Position numbers and translations under genes: made by a program. This document shows positions 13,236 through 25,745 of a DNA stretch of 64,000 bases, piece after piece (within the stretch, counting starts at the first letter, position 1; the number at the start of each line of letters is the position of its first letter). The DNA comes from Nautilus pompilius. Lineage: Eukaryota; Mollusca; Cephalopoda; Nautilida; Nautilidae. The stretch spans positions 3,443,001 through 3,507,000 of the forward strand of contig JACATO010000317.1 in assembly GCA_018389105.1 (NCBI GenBank), written 5' to 3'. A model generated the notes under the pieces. The model was not told where the DNA came from and did not search any database. It worked only from the letters and a program-made list of their open reading frames with translations.

Positions 13236-16200
13236 CTGCGATAGAAAAAAAGACCACCAATTTATTGCTATTTTCAAGGAGAGCAATCTAAACCAACAAA
13301 GACCTGAAATTACATCTCTATTTTCCTTGCATTTGTTTAATAAAAACATGCTTCGAATAGGGTAACTATTTTCAGTACTGTAACAAATATTAGTAAGTTT
13401 CCTGGTAGAAAAACTTTAAACCTAAACTAATGCCTAGAAATAATGCTTTAATGACGATGAGTATTTATTAATAAATTCAGTGCAGAAGAAAATCCCTTTT
13501 CATGAACAAATTGAAAGTAGTTCTCCATAATAATTGTGACATTTTGGTAAAAACTGTAAAATGAACTGTAACATAGAAAATAATATCCTTTCTATAAATG
13601 TGCCTTATAATAGCCATGTTTATGGAATCACGTTGTTTCTGAGGTGCATGTTCAGATTTAGCAAGATTTGATGACAACATCAGGTATGCAGAGAGCACCA
13701 CTTACAACTACTTTGTTCATCTGTTCATTGAGTTTTGTGCAGCAAAAGAATTTTCTGCTGAGAGAAGCTATTACATGTGGAAAGTGTGGATAGTTGCTTA
13801 TGAAATGAATGTCATTTCAAAGTTCTGCCATAAAGTGTCTAGAAGCCATCAACAAAACATGCAGAGTTTACACCTTAGCCACATTGGATGGCTTTTTGCA
13901 AACACAGCTTGGTGCCTTGCATCTTTTCACAAAGCGAAAAGCTGCACCAATGATAGCTTTGGCTTGACCAGTCCTGTATTATGAAGCTGAAGTACCATAA
14001 TGGAATTAGTACTTACAACTTCACATCAATAAAAATATGAAGTGTACCAGTGCTTTAAATCACTATCATCATAAAGTTGAACCATAAAATTGGATTATCT
14101 TGATTAAATGGCATTATTTCACATGCTAGGAATTTGAATAGGTATACAAACAATATTACAGATTTGGTGTTGCTGCTTTGTCAGATTAAATGTCTAGTTC
14201 ACTTTTTTCATCTTTAACAACATGGACTGTATATGGTAATCCAGCAAGACAGTTCTCACCCTCACACCACAAGACCGATAATCTTTCCTAAAGCAGAAGA
14301 ACATTAATGTGTTTGACCAGGCTATGCTGATCTCAACTATATGGACCATGTCTGGTATGAGCTAACATAGTGCTACATTGCAAACCATGCTTGTAATTTG
14401 CAACATCCTTACAGATGCCAGTTCCTGAGCCAAGTATTCATTTGCTGAAACATTAGATGTCACAGACATGGCCACCAAATGTTGGCTCATTTTGTTATCA
14501 ATATCATTAAACCTCCATTTTTGCCTATTTTCACATTTGCTGCTAGTGTTTATTATATTATATCTAACATAATTTTGTGGGAATTGCATTTATGCTATTT
14601 TTAATTTCTCTTCTCTATTAACTCCTTTTTCTAATTTTCCAAAAATACAAAGCATTCTACATTTTTATGTATCAAAAGTAATGATGACCATAACCCTCTG
14701 TGTCCTGGTGCTGTTGTTCAGGAACAAGCCCTGTTGCTAGTCATTAATGAAAAAACAAGACTACTGATATCACATTCTCATCTGTGTACCTCTGACTAGT
14801 CTGACAACCTTGTTCAATGACCAGGGCAGTCTGCCCTTACTTCATTGTATTACCACAACCACACCAATCACACTGCACAACAATGATAGTGTCTTCTACC
14901 AGCCATACACAACCTGCCAACAAAGAAATCTAAACTGAACGAATTTTTATCAGAAAACATCAGGTTGGCCCTCTCCAACAATCTGAACCTTGCTTAAGCT
15001 AAGCAAGTATTATACAATGATTGCTCAAACAGATAAACATGCAGAATTCTGATGTGTGATCTTGCATGCTGAAGACATTTAAAATAATTTATCTGATTAT
15101 CTGAGTTCCCATGACAGCCAGCAAGCATTGTTGGATATGGACCACACAAAATCATCCCTCTGTCTGATCATCTCTGGTCAACCGTTGATGCCACTAGTTT
15201 GACAAGCATGTATACAGATGGCTAATGACTAACTGTGCAATATTGATCGGCCTGGAGTGATTTTTAACTGTTCTAACTGTAAAAAGTATCTAGTTTTGTG
15301 AGGTAACAATTTTCCTGCATGAACACCAAAAGAATACAAATGGAATAAAGAGAGCATTTTGAAAGTAGACTCTTTGTCCAGTTCAGTATGCAATTTGGAG
15401 ATTTTGTAAGTCAAGCCATTTAAGCCAGAACTGCTGATGCTATCCTGAAGTATAACAAAGATGATTTTCCATCTCCACATTTATTCCAGAATAAAGTGAG
15501 ACACTGGCAACATATGTGGAAAAGCCTGGATGACAAGCCTGATACCCTTCCTGGAAATTTAACAGATAGAAGGGCATGCCTGTCTATGTACCATAACAAA
15601 AATCCTCAATATCAATCATAATCCAGTAGAGTTGAGAGAGTAAATTTATTTCTGATACTTATCAAGAACTTATTGCAAAGCTGCAGGGGGAGGACTATTT
15701 CAATGCACTGACCCTGATGTATATGCACAAAAAACATTCAACTGGACATTGAGAAAATAATTTTTGTGAGATCCCCTGTCCAATAACAAAACTGTTTAAA
15801 CTGAATTGTGTTTCAGTTTTCAACCTTGTTTTCTTCTCTGCAGCTACTAAGTACACCAAAGATCACAAAAATGCTTTTATTAATTGATGTGAGTGCTCAG
15901 AATGTCTCCAAAATACTAGAAATGCTAAGGCCTCAAAGTGAGACTGCAAACCTATTTAGGGTTTTTTTCATGTTGGTGACTTTGAGCCTCCGTCCCTTCA
16001 AACTTCAAATCATGGATCCATTCCTGTAGTTGATTTATCAGAAAACGTGTTTCACTTTAGACAAAAAAATTTACAACAACAATACTACTGTATTAGTAAA
16101 AACTATTTAATAATTATATGGGTTTAATGTGGGGTCATTTCGAACATATGTCCACAGAACTATACAAAACTACTTTTATGTTACTGTAAAATGTGCAGCA

Positions 16201-19200
16201 CAGACTGCCTGGGTCATGCTGTAATCACCATCTTGTTTCTACCACATGGCCATTATGATAACTACAAAATTAACTTTAAAATAAATTCATTCAAAATTTA
16301 ATTATTTTTACTTGCATTATAAAAAACTATATTCCAAATTTACAAAGCCTAAAATGCAAGTTTCCTTCAGCCATTGGCTAAAGACTTAACTGAATGTAAT
16401 GAAAAAGCACCCTAACTGAAGTTTACAGCTGTACCATTTAAGTTATTGCAGTCTTAACTGAGCTAATAACATTCCCAGTGTCTCATCTTAACCTTGCGTG
16501 ATAAACAGTATAGATTTATCTTAAAACATTACTAGTTAATGGTAAAACAAAGAAAACTTGTTGTGATGTGATACCTACTTTTTACTTCATTTAATGTAAG
16601 CAAACAAACAGGGACAATACAAAGAATATCAACACATGATAAAAATAAATCATCTTGCGCTTCACCATTAAATATAAAACATTCTGTTTCTACATTTCAG
16701 ATTCAAACTAATGCTCCCTTCTGATGATGTTTATTTATCATTTTAGTTAAATGCCTAAACTTTAGCCAAACTTTGTCAGATGAAATTTATGGAGCACAAA
16801 TGTTCATTCTTCATTCAGGAATGATTTATCTGAGAGCAGAATAAATGCTCACATCAGATGTCACTGCAGCAGAGCTCCACCCACCCAGTCTTCTCTTTCT
16901 TCAACTCGTGGGGGAGGCACTGACACAAGAAAGTAAAGCGTCATCTACTTAAGTGTTTGACTGTTTCTACATTACTATACATAGAGCCAGTTATCTTGCA
17001 AATATTTAACGGCAAATTACTGAATCTTAGCTTCAATGCCAACAAAAATAAGAAAAGTAAACATAGCAAAAAAATTATGTGAACTTACTGACAAAAGCGA
17101 TTTTGCAGTTCCAGTTTGAAGTTTTTTCCCATGGTGACAGCTTTTGACAGCATCCGAGCAATGTGTTTCTTGTACACCGCCACACAAACACTGTAATTTT
17201 GTACAGTTGACTGGCAAAAGCTGGCCTTTTGATACACTGTAATGAACAGAAAATCCTTCCTTTCTCCTTTAAAATTCCATAAAATCAAGGAAATCCTTTT
17301 AAAAATATTTAAAATCTAAAAATTTAAAGCCAGACTGATCCACTGATGAAGCCATTGTACTGCTGAAGGTCGAAGGCTAGGGTTTGCTTCCATGGGAATG
17401 GCTCAGTTTGGTGAAACTGACAGGGTTTATTCTTGCTCCTCTTTTCCATACAGGTTTCTCCTGGTTTTTTCCCAGATATGGAAATAAAGAGCTCTATAAA
17501 GTCAGAAGTACTCAGTGCAGGACTGGCAAAGCTTCCTAACAAAAAGCTGCAGAACTGCCCTCTTTTATCAGGGTAGTGAGTCTTATACACCACCACCACC
17601 TGTACATATTAAGTTGAGTCAATAAGCTAAATTAACTTCAGTCATGTGGGTGCATAAATTCAAGTGAAAGAGAGACTGACTTTTGGTATTTTGCCAAATT
17701 CGAAACATACATATCGAACACATTTTCAGAGACTGGAGAAAACTAAGGACTTGCACCAGTGTAAAGTGACAGAGTACAATAAGATCTTTGCATGCAGAAA
17801 GCATCTGGGTAAAATATTTTGACAGATGTCTCTAAAACATGGTAGTAACTGCTTGTCATCCAAAACTCTGTGTGGAGCATGAAAAGTTCAGAGAGAAGCA
17901 TTGTAGATGTATCGTGCACTAGATGATTGCTTTCAGTGGCAACAGACAACACTGTAGGTCAGGTGAAGGCAATGATTTTGCAGGACAGGAAAGCCTAGTT
18001 GGACAGTATCAGTTTAGAAATTAACATTAGTATAGTCCTCCAATACTCCACAATTACGCAGGCTTCCATAAAGCTTATGTATGCTGGGGCATTAAGCAGC
18101 TCAGATGAACATAAAGCCAACCAATTGTGCATTTTTCTAAGACTGATGGCATGATTTCAGAAGATCATGACAATAAAAACACACCTTTGTGTATCATTAG
18201 CAGTAGAAGCAAAAGTCATCCCTGATGCTCAAGAATTTAAAATTTCAGGCTATTCAAGTTGGCAAGCTGTTCATAAACATATCCTGGGATTATAAAGGGT
18301 CTGTGGTATACAAAAGACAAGGTTTGCTGAGCAGAGGCATGCTGCTGCAAAAAAGCAATGCCTGCCTGTTTGTAGTCCAGTTGACATTTGAATTTGTACT
18401 TTCACCTCATGATCATGCCTGACTTTGGCTTTCTTTTCAGACTCATCAAGACAACTCTCAGGAGATGGACTTACTGATGATGATAATGCCATGGAAGCAG
18501 CAATAGATGGAATTTACTGGTGGGAAAAGTCCAATGCTATCAAAAGTAACCATGTTGAAAAGTGATGACTTAGTTTCCAATTGCTTCCATAATACAAAAT
18601 TCACTTTACTCACTGTTCTGTATACACGTATCATGTACCTTTACTTACTATCATATATAATCACTAATTGAAAATTACGAAAAAAAAATAGAATCTATTA
18701 ATAATTACCATTTTTTAAAAGCTTTTCTGATAACTACTACCATTTTTCTTTTTTTAAAAGGAAGATGGTTTAAGAAATAACTGCCTTACGGTAAACTTTA
18801 CCAAATTTGGGCAAATGGAATCAGAAATGCATCACTAGCAAAATCTAAAGCTGACTTAGATTTTTAAAATTGTCTATCCAGTGACATGGTGCCCAGCATT
18901 TGCTACATCTTGATAAATTAAGATGGCATTTGTGAAAGACACTTACAGAGTAAAAACAAAAAATAATTCTACACAACACTCCTGCTGTCTACCTAGCTCG
19001 GTGAAAAATATTTAAACATTTTCCTATTATTATTTCAATGTTAAACTTTAATTATTGAATTTGACAAAACAAGAATATTACTGTTCTCCTTATAAAAGGA
19101 AAACATATTACAAAGTCAGGATTGACTACTGAATGAGAGGCAACAGAAACTAACACTGAATTTAGTATCCTGTGACTGGATAACGTTTACTAATGAAATG

Positions 19201-21467
19201 GAAGAAAGTTCTGTTGAACATACCTATGAACTTAAGCTACTTTCATTCGTGCTCAACACGATGTTGAGTTGATGTGTTGATAGTTTCTGATAAATTTACA
19301 GTTACATGAATGAAACTGGTTTTCAAATAATTGATGATTGATAAATTTATAAACATACTGAAAAATAGAACATCCTCTAAAAGCAAATTTAAGTCAAGGT
19401 AACCAAGAGCTGCATCAGTAACAGAGATAAACTGTATAGATGGAAAGATAAGATGGGAAACTTGTACTACCATTCAGGTGATTGCAGATGATACCCAGAC
19501 TTTCCTCCAGTGATTTTACGAGATGAACCCGGAACTGCAGTTTATTTCGTGATGCTAGGCATTTTTCAAAAAAATGGTCCACACACAAAAACGACTGTTT
19601 TAAGTCCCTTTAAAAAAATAAAACAAAATAATTAAGTTTACTCTAAACAAAATACGTATACGCAAGAAATTCTCCTGATATAGATAAAGGTATAAATTTT
19701 TTATCCATACAAACAAGTTTGTATATACACTAAGTGGGTTTTAAACTTGTTTAGTATCAATCCACATGCCATGCTTTTTCGAAAATCTGATGCAGTTAAA
19801 GTAGAACTTAAAAAGGGGAGACACTTTACTACCGCTGTTCTTTATTAAGTAGCCAATGAGAATGAGTTTTTAGTATTTTCATTTATTTATGAACACATCA
19901 ATTTTTTAATAACTTGATTTGAATTCTCCAATGAGCACAATCTGTGGATGTGAGAATAGAAGACAGCTATTTAAATTCCATAAGCTCTACTGAACGTTGT
20001 ATAATGTCCACACCTATCTGCAGTAGTAAGAACATGCTTGTGAATTTAGTGTGTCTCATATGATGCTCAGCATCATTAAACTGATAATCAAAACCATTGC
20101 TTCAAAAGAAATTTTTCTTACAGTATAAATGAAGTTAAAATAAAACTAATTTTACCTAACAAAAATCATTCAGGCTTAGCTATATATATAACACACTTCA
20201 TTTTTTCTCAGTTAAATAATATTAGGTTTATTAGTGGGTAATACCATCTTGAGATAGATGAATGCTCACCTGGATGGAATCTATTACATCGAAAGATTAA
20301 TTACACACACAGACCTTGTTACAGGAAATGGTGTTGAATTCTTATGCTGTAGTTTACTAACAGCAGAAGCTTACGACCTTTTCTCAAGGTAAAAACGGTT
20401 TAATACCTCCAAGTGTTTCACCTCAGCAGCTTGCACCTGTCCAATGGTAGTCATCTACCAAAAGTTTACAAAAAGAATATTGAAGGAAATATTAAAAAGT
20501 GACTTATTGGTTCACAGACTCCTTTTAGCAAAGCTGCTGAAAATCAGTATTAAATTGTTTTCTAGATACAAGGGCTCTACACCTTGTCAGTTATATTCCT
20601 CCTATCCCTCTTTAATTTAGTTTAAATCTCTAACCCAACTGTTCACAGGATAATTCACAATAACAAAAATTACAATTATTCGGTGGAGAGGTGGTTATTA
20701 AATAAATAAATAACAATTATTTTCCATAAGATAAGAACTCACATGCATGCATTCCTCGCTGTCTTCATGTCAGTGCCAAATAATGCAAAACTGTAAATGC
20801 TTTCATTGAACTGGTAGTCAGAAAAAACTGCCATTAATACAAATTTTTGCAACTCAGCTACCTGGAAGCATCTTTCTACACTGGCTGAAAATGACTGAGA
20901 TGTACATGTATCCCAAGCCGGCAAAGATGACAAGCAGATCCCCCAAATTCCTGAAATGCAAATTAAAAACACACACACAAAGTCCCTGGTGTACACAGTA
21001 CTGCACAGGTGTTCGACTATTATAAATTCACAACACGACTGTTATACGAGTGATGTCAGTTGCCTAGTTTGCTCAGGTAAGCGCTTAATCTCAAAACACA
21101 CCAGGAAATCTTCTGGGTTATCAATTAACTGCTGTACAGAGAAAGAAAAAAAAACTTTAAATTTAACAGGTAGTAATTTTGCTAAATGATGCTGTGATTT
21201 TTTTGTTTTCAGAATTCCCAGCACCTCTACAAGCCGCTAGTTTCCGAGCTACAGCACACAGAACGTTTTACTCTCCGATTGCTGTTTACCAAAACTATTC
21301 AGAAGAAAGAATTCTAGCGGTAATATAGCATTTTGTTTTTAACTGAAAACATGAAGCCAGACAATTTTTTTTTCTGAAACAATAAACAAACCAGATATCA
21401 GTAAACAAAAGTTTTAAAAAAAAAAAAAACACGTCATACCTGCTAAGGTAATCTGATGCAGTATCAT
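12944..21467 (-). CDS. Cys-rich secreted protein, putative GPI-anchored (paralogue A)
   Basis: Five exons (21440-21467, 20743-20950, 19471-19607, 17089-17236, 12944-13235) sum to 813 nt, an open 270-residue protein. All junctions are GT-AG and in phase. The start fits a signal peptide (MILHQITLAGIWGIC). The mature part has two Cys-rich segments, each with the pattern C-x8-C-x7/8-C placed just after an intron. The end is TQPFPCWLLISASLLFSF followed by stop, a short hydrophobic tail with no basic residues after it, as in GPI-anchored proteins. I do not recognise the family. The Cys spacing is loosely like small helical secreted domains such as T20D4.11-like/DUF19, but that is only a suggestion. 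The gene at 27554-33147 on the other strand is its paralogue. It probably acts at the cell surface; partner and function are unknown. Confidence 0.8.
13236..17088 (-). other. intron 4 of paralogue A, with unassigned repeat-like DNA
   Basis: A 3.85-kb intron. Stretches around 14.6-15.6 kb are less AT-rich than their surroundings and look like decayed repeat, but no frame carries a motif I can name. Confidence 0.5.
17089..17236 (-). CDS. paralogue A exon 4
   Basis: 148 nt with acceptor TTCATTACAG and donor GTAAGT. It encodes YQKASFCQST, a second Cys ten residues later, a basic helix-like stretch and LQNRFC, with the last Cys right before the phase-2 intron, as in exon 2. Confidence 0.85.
17237..19470 (-). 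other. intron 3 of paralogue A
   Basis: No further exon is needed here because phases on both sides match. Open frames at 17324-17599, 17743-17952 and 18271-18492 have no fitting splice signals or motif. Confidence 0.55.
19471..19607 (-). CDS. paralogue A exon 3
   Basis: 137 nt, phase 2 in and phase 1 out, donor GTAGTA. The encoded 45 residues have Cys at positions 8, 16 and 41 (SFLCVDHFFEKC, LGIICNHLN). Exon 3 of the paralogue has the same length and the same three positions. Confidence 0.85.
20743..20950 (-). CDS. paralogue A exon 2
   Basis: Acceptor TTTGCATTTCAG, donor GTGAGT, 208 nt. It encodes the end of the signal peptide (IWGIC) and the first Cys segment: C, C after 9 residues, C after 11 more, then a long Phe/Tyr-rich stretch ending KTARNAC. 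The last Cys is directly followed by the phase-2 intron. Confidence 0.85.
21440..21467 (-). CDS. paralogue A exon 1: signal-peptide start
   Basis: ATG plus 9 codons and one base (MILHQITLA, then G across the junction) followed by donor GTATGA. The length and phase (phase 1) match exon 1 of the plus-strand paralogue, which supports this choice. An alternative start at 20996 reads straight into exon 2 without splicing. Confidence 0.6.
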
Positions 21468-21932
21468 ATTGTGAACAGGCAGATCTCTGTAGAACAAAGG
21501 TAGGGGGTAAATTAAGGCCAGATAATTTATGTAAAGAAGAACACTGGAGAATTATTCCTAGATACAATAAGCTTGTTATTAATCAGGGTTTAAACGTAGG
21601 CTGCCTGACAGTGACCTTCAGATAAAACTGCAATTTATGAACTGTACAAAGTTACTTTCTTAATGTAACTACAAAATGTCAAGTGGCTTGAAACTATTGC
21701 TGGACATAAGGGATGGAGACAATCAAGGAATTGTGGTATATATCCCCTCAGTGTTACAATATATCATTAGCAGACAACTATTTGCTGCACACGTGTACAT
21801 TGGGAAGTGTCATTTCATAAAATTTATATTAAACTGTATATCTGGTTAGATTTTTTGTAGAGGCACACATAAATGCGGTAATTTGCATTTTACTGTTGTT
21901 GTAAATAAGAAATTAAAACAAAGGATCTAAAC

Positions 21933-23967
21933 AAGTGGTTCCCAACCTTTTGTTCTCTCATAGTCCTTGTTGAGATATCATCACCCCCACTCCCTTCAAA
22001 ATACAAACACCAATTTGGAAATTAATTTGGTTTTTATTTATGTAGCTTAATATCTTTTGTTCATGAATGGAAAGTGCAAAAGTAATCAACACAAAAATGG
22101 CCCATATCAATGTGCATGTTACTGCTGCTTTGAATTCACCAAAAATCAAATCTGGGCAGAGTCTTAGAGAGGGCAATTCGAATGTCATCTTTGACATCCA
22201 TGAAACTTTGTCTTCATAGAAAGGAGGATAGAAAAACCTTGCTCACAAAGATGTGTGATGGCAAAGGCAACAAGAGCTTTCATAACTCTCTTGGAAAGAA
22301 CTGGACAAGCCTCGAGCTGATCACTTCAAATAATTTCTGAGCAATTATTTTGCCATCAGGTCATCCTTAGCCATGTCTCCATCGACAGAATCAAGATCAG
22401 TCATCTGTATCACTGAAGTAACTCTGAAAGGAATCCTGCAAGGCAGATAGGTGCCCAAGAATGTCTTTTTTAAGATCAGCAGATAGTATTTTGGCTGTAC
22501 CTTCAGCACCAGCCCAAATCTTCAAGCAAGGGAAAGTTGGCATATTTATTTTGTCTCAGGCAACACTTCCGCAGATTCAACTCACTACAAAAGGCATAGA
22601 ATTTCTCCTTGGCATTAATGATAGTTACTAATGGGCCTTGCATGGACAAATTCTGTTCATTAAAATAGGAGAAAATTTCTGCCAAATAAGTTAGCAAACA
22701 AATGAAGTTTTGGCTCTGAAATTCTTTACAGAGGTTTTGTTCTTTATCAACCAGAAACATAACAACCTCATCCTGAAGCTCCATCAGCCTTGTCAAGATT
22801 CTCCCTCAAGAAAGCAAAAAACTTGTTTGTGGTACAAGAGAACCTCGTGCTCTGTGCCAACTTCTTGACAGGGCTCTTGCACATGTAAAGTTGACCACTT
22901 TCATTGCAGCTGTCATTAGTGCCTTCAACTTGTGGGGCAAGGTCTTTGAGGCAAAAACATGTCTGTGCAACACACAGTGGGTGATAACATTTGGAACTTT
23001 TTTTTTCACCAAAGAGATAAATCTAGATTTTCTTCCAAGCATAGGAGTAGCTCTGTCAGTGCAAATTGATCTTACTTTCTTCACCCAGTCAAAGTTATTT
23101 GCTTCCAAAAAGTCTTGACTTTTTTAAACACATCAGCAGCCTTGGTACTGGTAAGATGTAGCTCACAGAACAAAATTTCTTCCTTGATTTTATCCCTGTA
23201 CACATAGCACACAGAACCCATTATTTCACTGCAATAAGCACATCGGATTTTCATCTAGCTGTAGGCTTATTGGAAAAGGACTTCTGTCTAAATCTGCCAT
23301 TAGTTGAGCAAGAATATCTGTTGACAAATAAGCAATCCAAGATTGAATAACATTGTTTGACAAAGGTATTTCATTAATCTTCTTATGATGCTCTTTGCCA
23401 TACATCAGCTTAACCATTTCCAGAGTACAGGGTTTCACCAAAATTTCACCAATTGTGGGGCTTGTCCCTAGCAATAGGCAACTCTGTAAGATGCTTCCAA
23501 GACTGGCCTTTTGGTGGCCCCAAATCCAAGCACTGTTAAAGTTCCAGATGACTGAAAATAATCTTTCTGCTTCAAAGAATCCAGGCTGCTTTTTAAATTT
23601 TCTGGGTGAGCCTTTTGCATATGATCACAGTTTTGAAGGCTTCAGGTTATCATTATAGAAAACTTTGCCACACAAAACACTGTGGTAACTCAAGGTCCTC
23701 ACAATCAGTCTTGAATGTGAAGTCATATTGTATATAGCTTTCATCATATTTTTGTCTTTTGGACATGGTCTGAAAAGAAATTTAAAATTTATGAATGCTT
23801 TCAAACTTGCTATATATATATATATATATTTTTTAATGTTTATATATAGCTAAATTAAACATACAATTAGAACACAAATATATAAAAATATTACAAAATT
23901 ATTTTTTAAATTTAAAAATGTCAACAAAAACTTTTTTTGATCTTGCAACCCTGGTTGGGAACCACTG
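21933..23967 (-). mobile_element. hAT transposon with ZBED5/SCAND3-like transposase, defunct
   Basis: The ends are inverted repeats of the form AGTGGTTCCCAACC. The 8-bp flanks ATCTAAAC (21925-21932) and ATCTAAGC (23968-23975) match at 7 of 8 positions, a typical hAT target duplication. The 2,035-bp body holds minus-strand pieces of one transposase: an upstream block (about 23226-23474: IGEILVKPCTLEMVKLMYGK, VIQSWIAYLSTDI); a central block (22806-23108: VRSICTDRATPMLGRKSRF, THCVLHRHVFASKTLP), matching the family's CTDGAPAML and HC..HR motifs; and a later block (22503-22796: MELQDEVVMFLVDKEQN, YLAEIFSYFNEQNLSMQG). Several frame breaks separate them, so it is an old non-autonomous copy. It sits 466 bp upstream of the start codon of paralogue A, between the two divergent genes. 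Confidence 0.9.
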
Positions 23968-24469
23968 ATCTAAGCATAGTTCCAAATAAAACCAATGAGA
24001 TATTAGGAATGACAAAGCATTTATTAATTTTTAAAAATCTGAGAATCGTTGGTTAAGCACCTGGAGTAGGCTGCAGACTAACCTAGATGCTAAAAATGAA
24101 CAATTCAGCTTGTCAAGTAAACTAGAATGGTAATTTTATTTAGTACAATTAGTGAAAAGGAAAATTGCAAGAGGAAATGGTAAAATCACTTGTGATTATT
24201 TGAACTGTCTAGACATAGAAACACTAAATAATTCTCATGTTAGTCACCTGTCACCTAGAAGAAAATAATGGAACTAAAAGTTCACTTTGTTTTGAACTAC
24301 AAAAATAAAGGCATCAGTCACAGATGCAACTCTAAGCGGTTACAGATTTATTAGGTTACGTGTAAACAAATTATGGTGTAGAGATGGGATTTTGATCAAG
24401 TAACAATTTGAGACAAATTACGTGGCCTCACAGTCCAAGGAGTACACAGTTGGGATGGCTTAGTCAATA

Positions 24470-25740
24470 CAGTAAAACCTTGATTTAGCGGACTAATATC
24501 AAGTTTTGTCTGATGAAATAGTTATTTCAGCATCTCAAATTGTCCAGTCATAATTGGTCTGACGAAATATTTCATCATCTCAAATTCAATATAAGTATAA
24601 CCGTTTGTATCTATTTCCTTACTTGTTTTAGTGTTAACAATGTCAAGACAGTGTAGAAATCCTCCTGATGTGTTTTGTTATGTCTGTGGGCAATTTATTG
24701 TGAAAGCTCAAAAACGTACAATAACACCAGAGATCAAGAAGATTTATAAGCTACAGATGTTTTTTTTAAAAAGTTGTACTTCTCCATAATGGTAATTTGA
24801 AGCCCTCCATTCCTATTGCACAGTCCGTTCATCTTCATGAATCATATGAGAATATGGAACTTTTACTTCATGCCATTGCCTATGAAAGATACTCATGGAA
24901 AATATGTGGAGATTTAAAAGTCATTGGAATGTTAATGGGAATGCAGTCAGGTTTCACAAAATACTGTTGTTTCTTGTGTCTATGGGATAGTCGGGCAACT
25001 GACAGACATTATTCGGAATCAAACTGGCAGACAAGAACATCATACCAGCCAGGACTGTCTAGCGTCAAGAATACACCTCTTGTAGATCCATGTAATGTCC
25101 TATTGCCTCCTTTGCACATAAAGCTTGGACTGATGAAACAGTTTGTAAAGACACTAGGGAAGAGAAATGCCAGAGGGTTTGAGTATATTGTAGAAAAGTT
25201 TCCCAAAATCACACAGGAGAAGTTGAAAGAGGGTATCTTTGTCGGACCCTAAATTAGAGAAGTACTCAAAAATGTCAACTTCAAGACAACTGGATGAACT
25301 GAAACTGCCTGCCTGGAATGCTTTCAATTGGATCTGTGAGAATTTCTTGGGCAACAAGAAGGTAATGGACTACAAGGATGGCATCAAGAATCTTCTGAAA
25401 TGTTACTCAGCAATGGGTTGTCGCATGTCACTGAAAGTTCACTTCTTGGACTCCCACCTGGATTTCTTCGCAGATAACCTTGGAGCAGTGTCTGATGAAC
25501 ATGGTGAAAGAGGACATTAGTGATATGGAGAAACGATACCAAGGCTTCTGGAATGACAGTATGCTGGCTGACTACTGCTGGACACTTTACCGTGATCAAC
25601 CTGCTGGACACTTTACCGTGATCAACCAGATCAGGAACACCGCAGGAAATCCAAATCACAATGTTTCTAACTCTGTTGTTCTAACTTTGTCTGTTTTGTC
25701 TGACCCATTTTTTGTGTATTCACTCTTTGTAGAATGATAG
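24470..25740 (+). mobile_element. transposase-like element of unknown superfamily, internally deleted
   Basis: The left edge CAGTAAAACCTTGATTTAG resembles a pogo-type terminal repeat, but I found no matching right end. The coding pieces belong to a protein I remember as very common in arthropod and other invertebrate genomes, with no superfamily I can name. An N-terminal Cys-pair segment (about 24641-24760: MSRQCRNPPDVFCYVCGQF) jumps directly to the central part. That part runs from about 24774 to 25252 (VLLHNGNLKPSIPI, GDLKVIGMLMGMQSGF, CCFLCLWDSRA, LLPPLHIKLGLMKQFV). The C-terminal part is at 25239-25737 (HFLDSHLDFFADNLGAVSDE, MEKRYQGFW, LADYCWTLYRD). The join lacks what should be a long middle section. 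Frame changes lie near 25245 and 25515. It is a defunct copy. Confidence 0.7.
25575..25626 (+). repeat. 26-bp perfect tandem duplication
   Basis: Positions 25575-25600 and 25601-25626 are identical. The duplication falls inside the DYCWTLYRD motif of the transposase-like ORF and shifts its frame, because 26 is not a multiple of three. Confidence 0.9.
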
Positions 25741-25745
25741 TGATG

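Noticed and set aside
17324-17599. 91-codon minus frame within a gene intron, considered as an extra exon
   Set aside because: Exons 3 and 4 of paralogue A already join in phase as in the paralogue, and this frame has no matching Cys pattern.
22503-23474. Host ZBED5-type gene
   Set aside because: The pieces are frame-broken and lie inside hAT terminal repeats with an 8-bp flank duplication.
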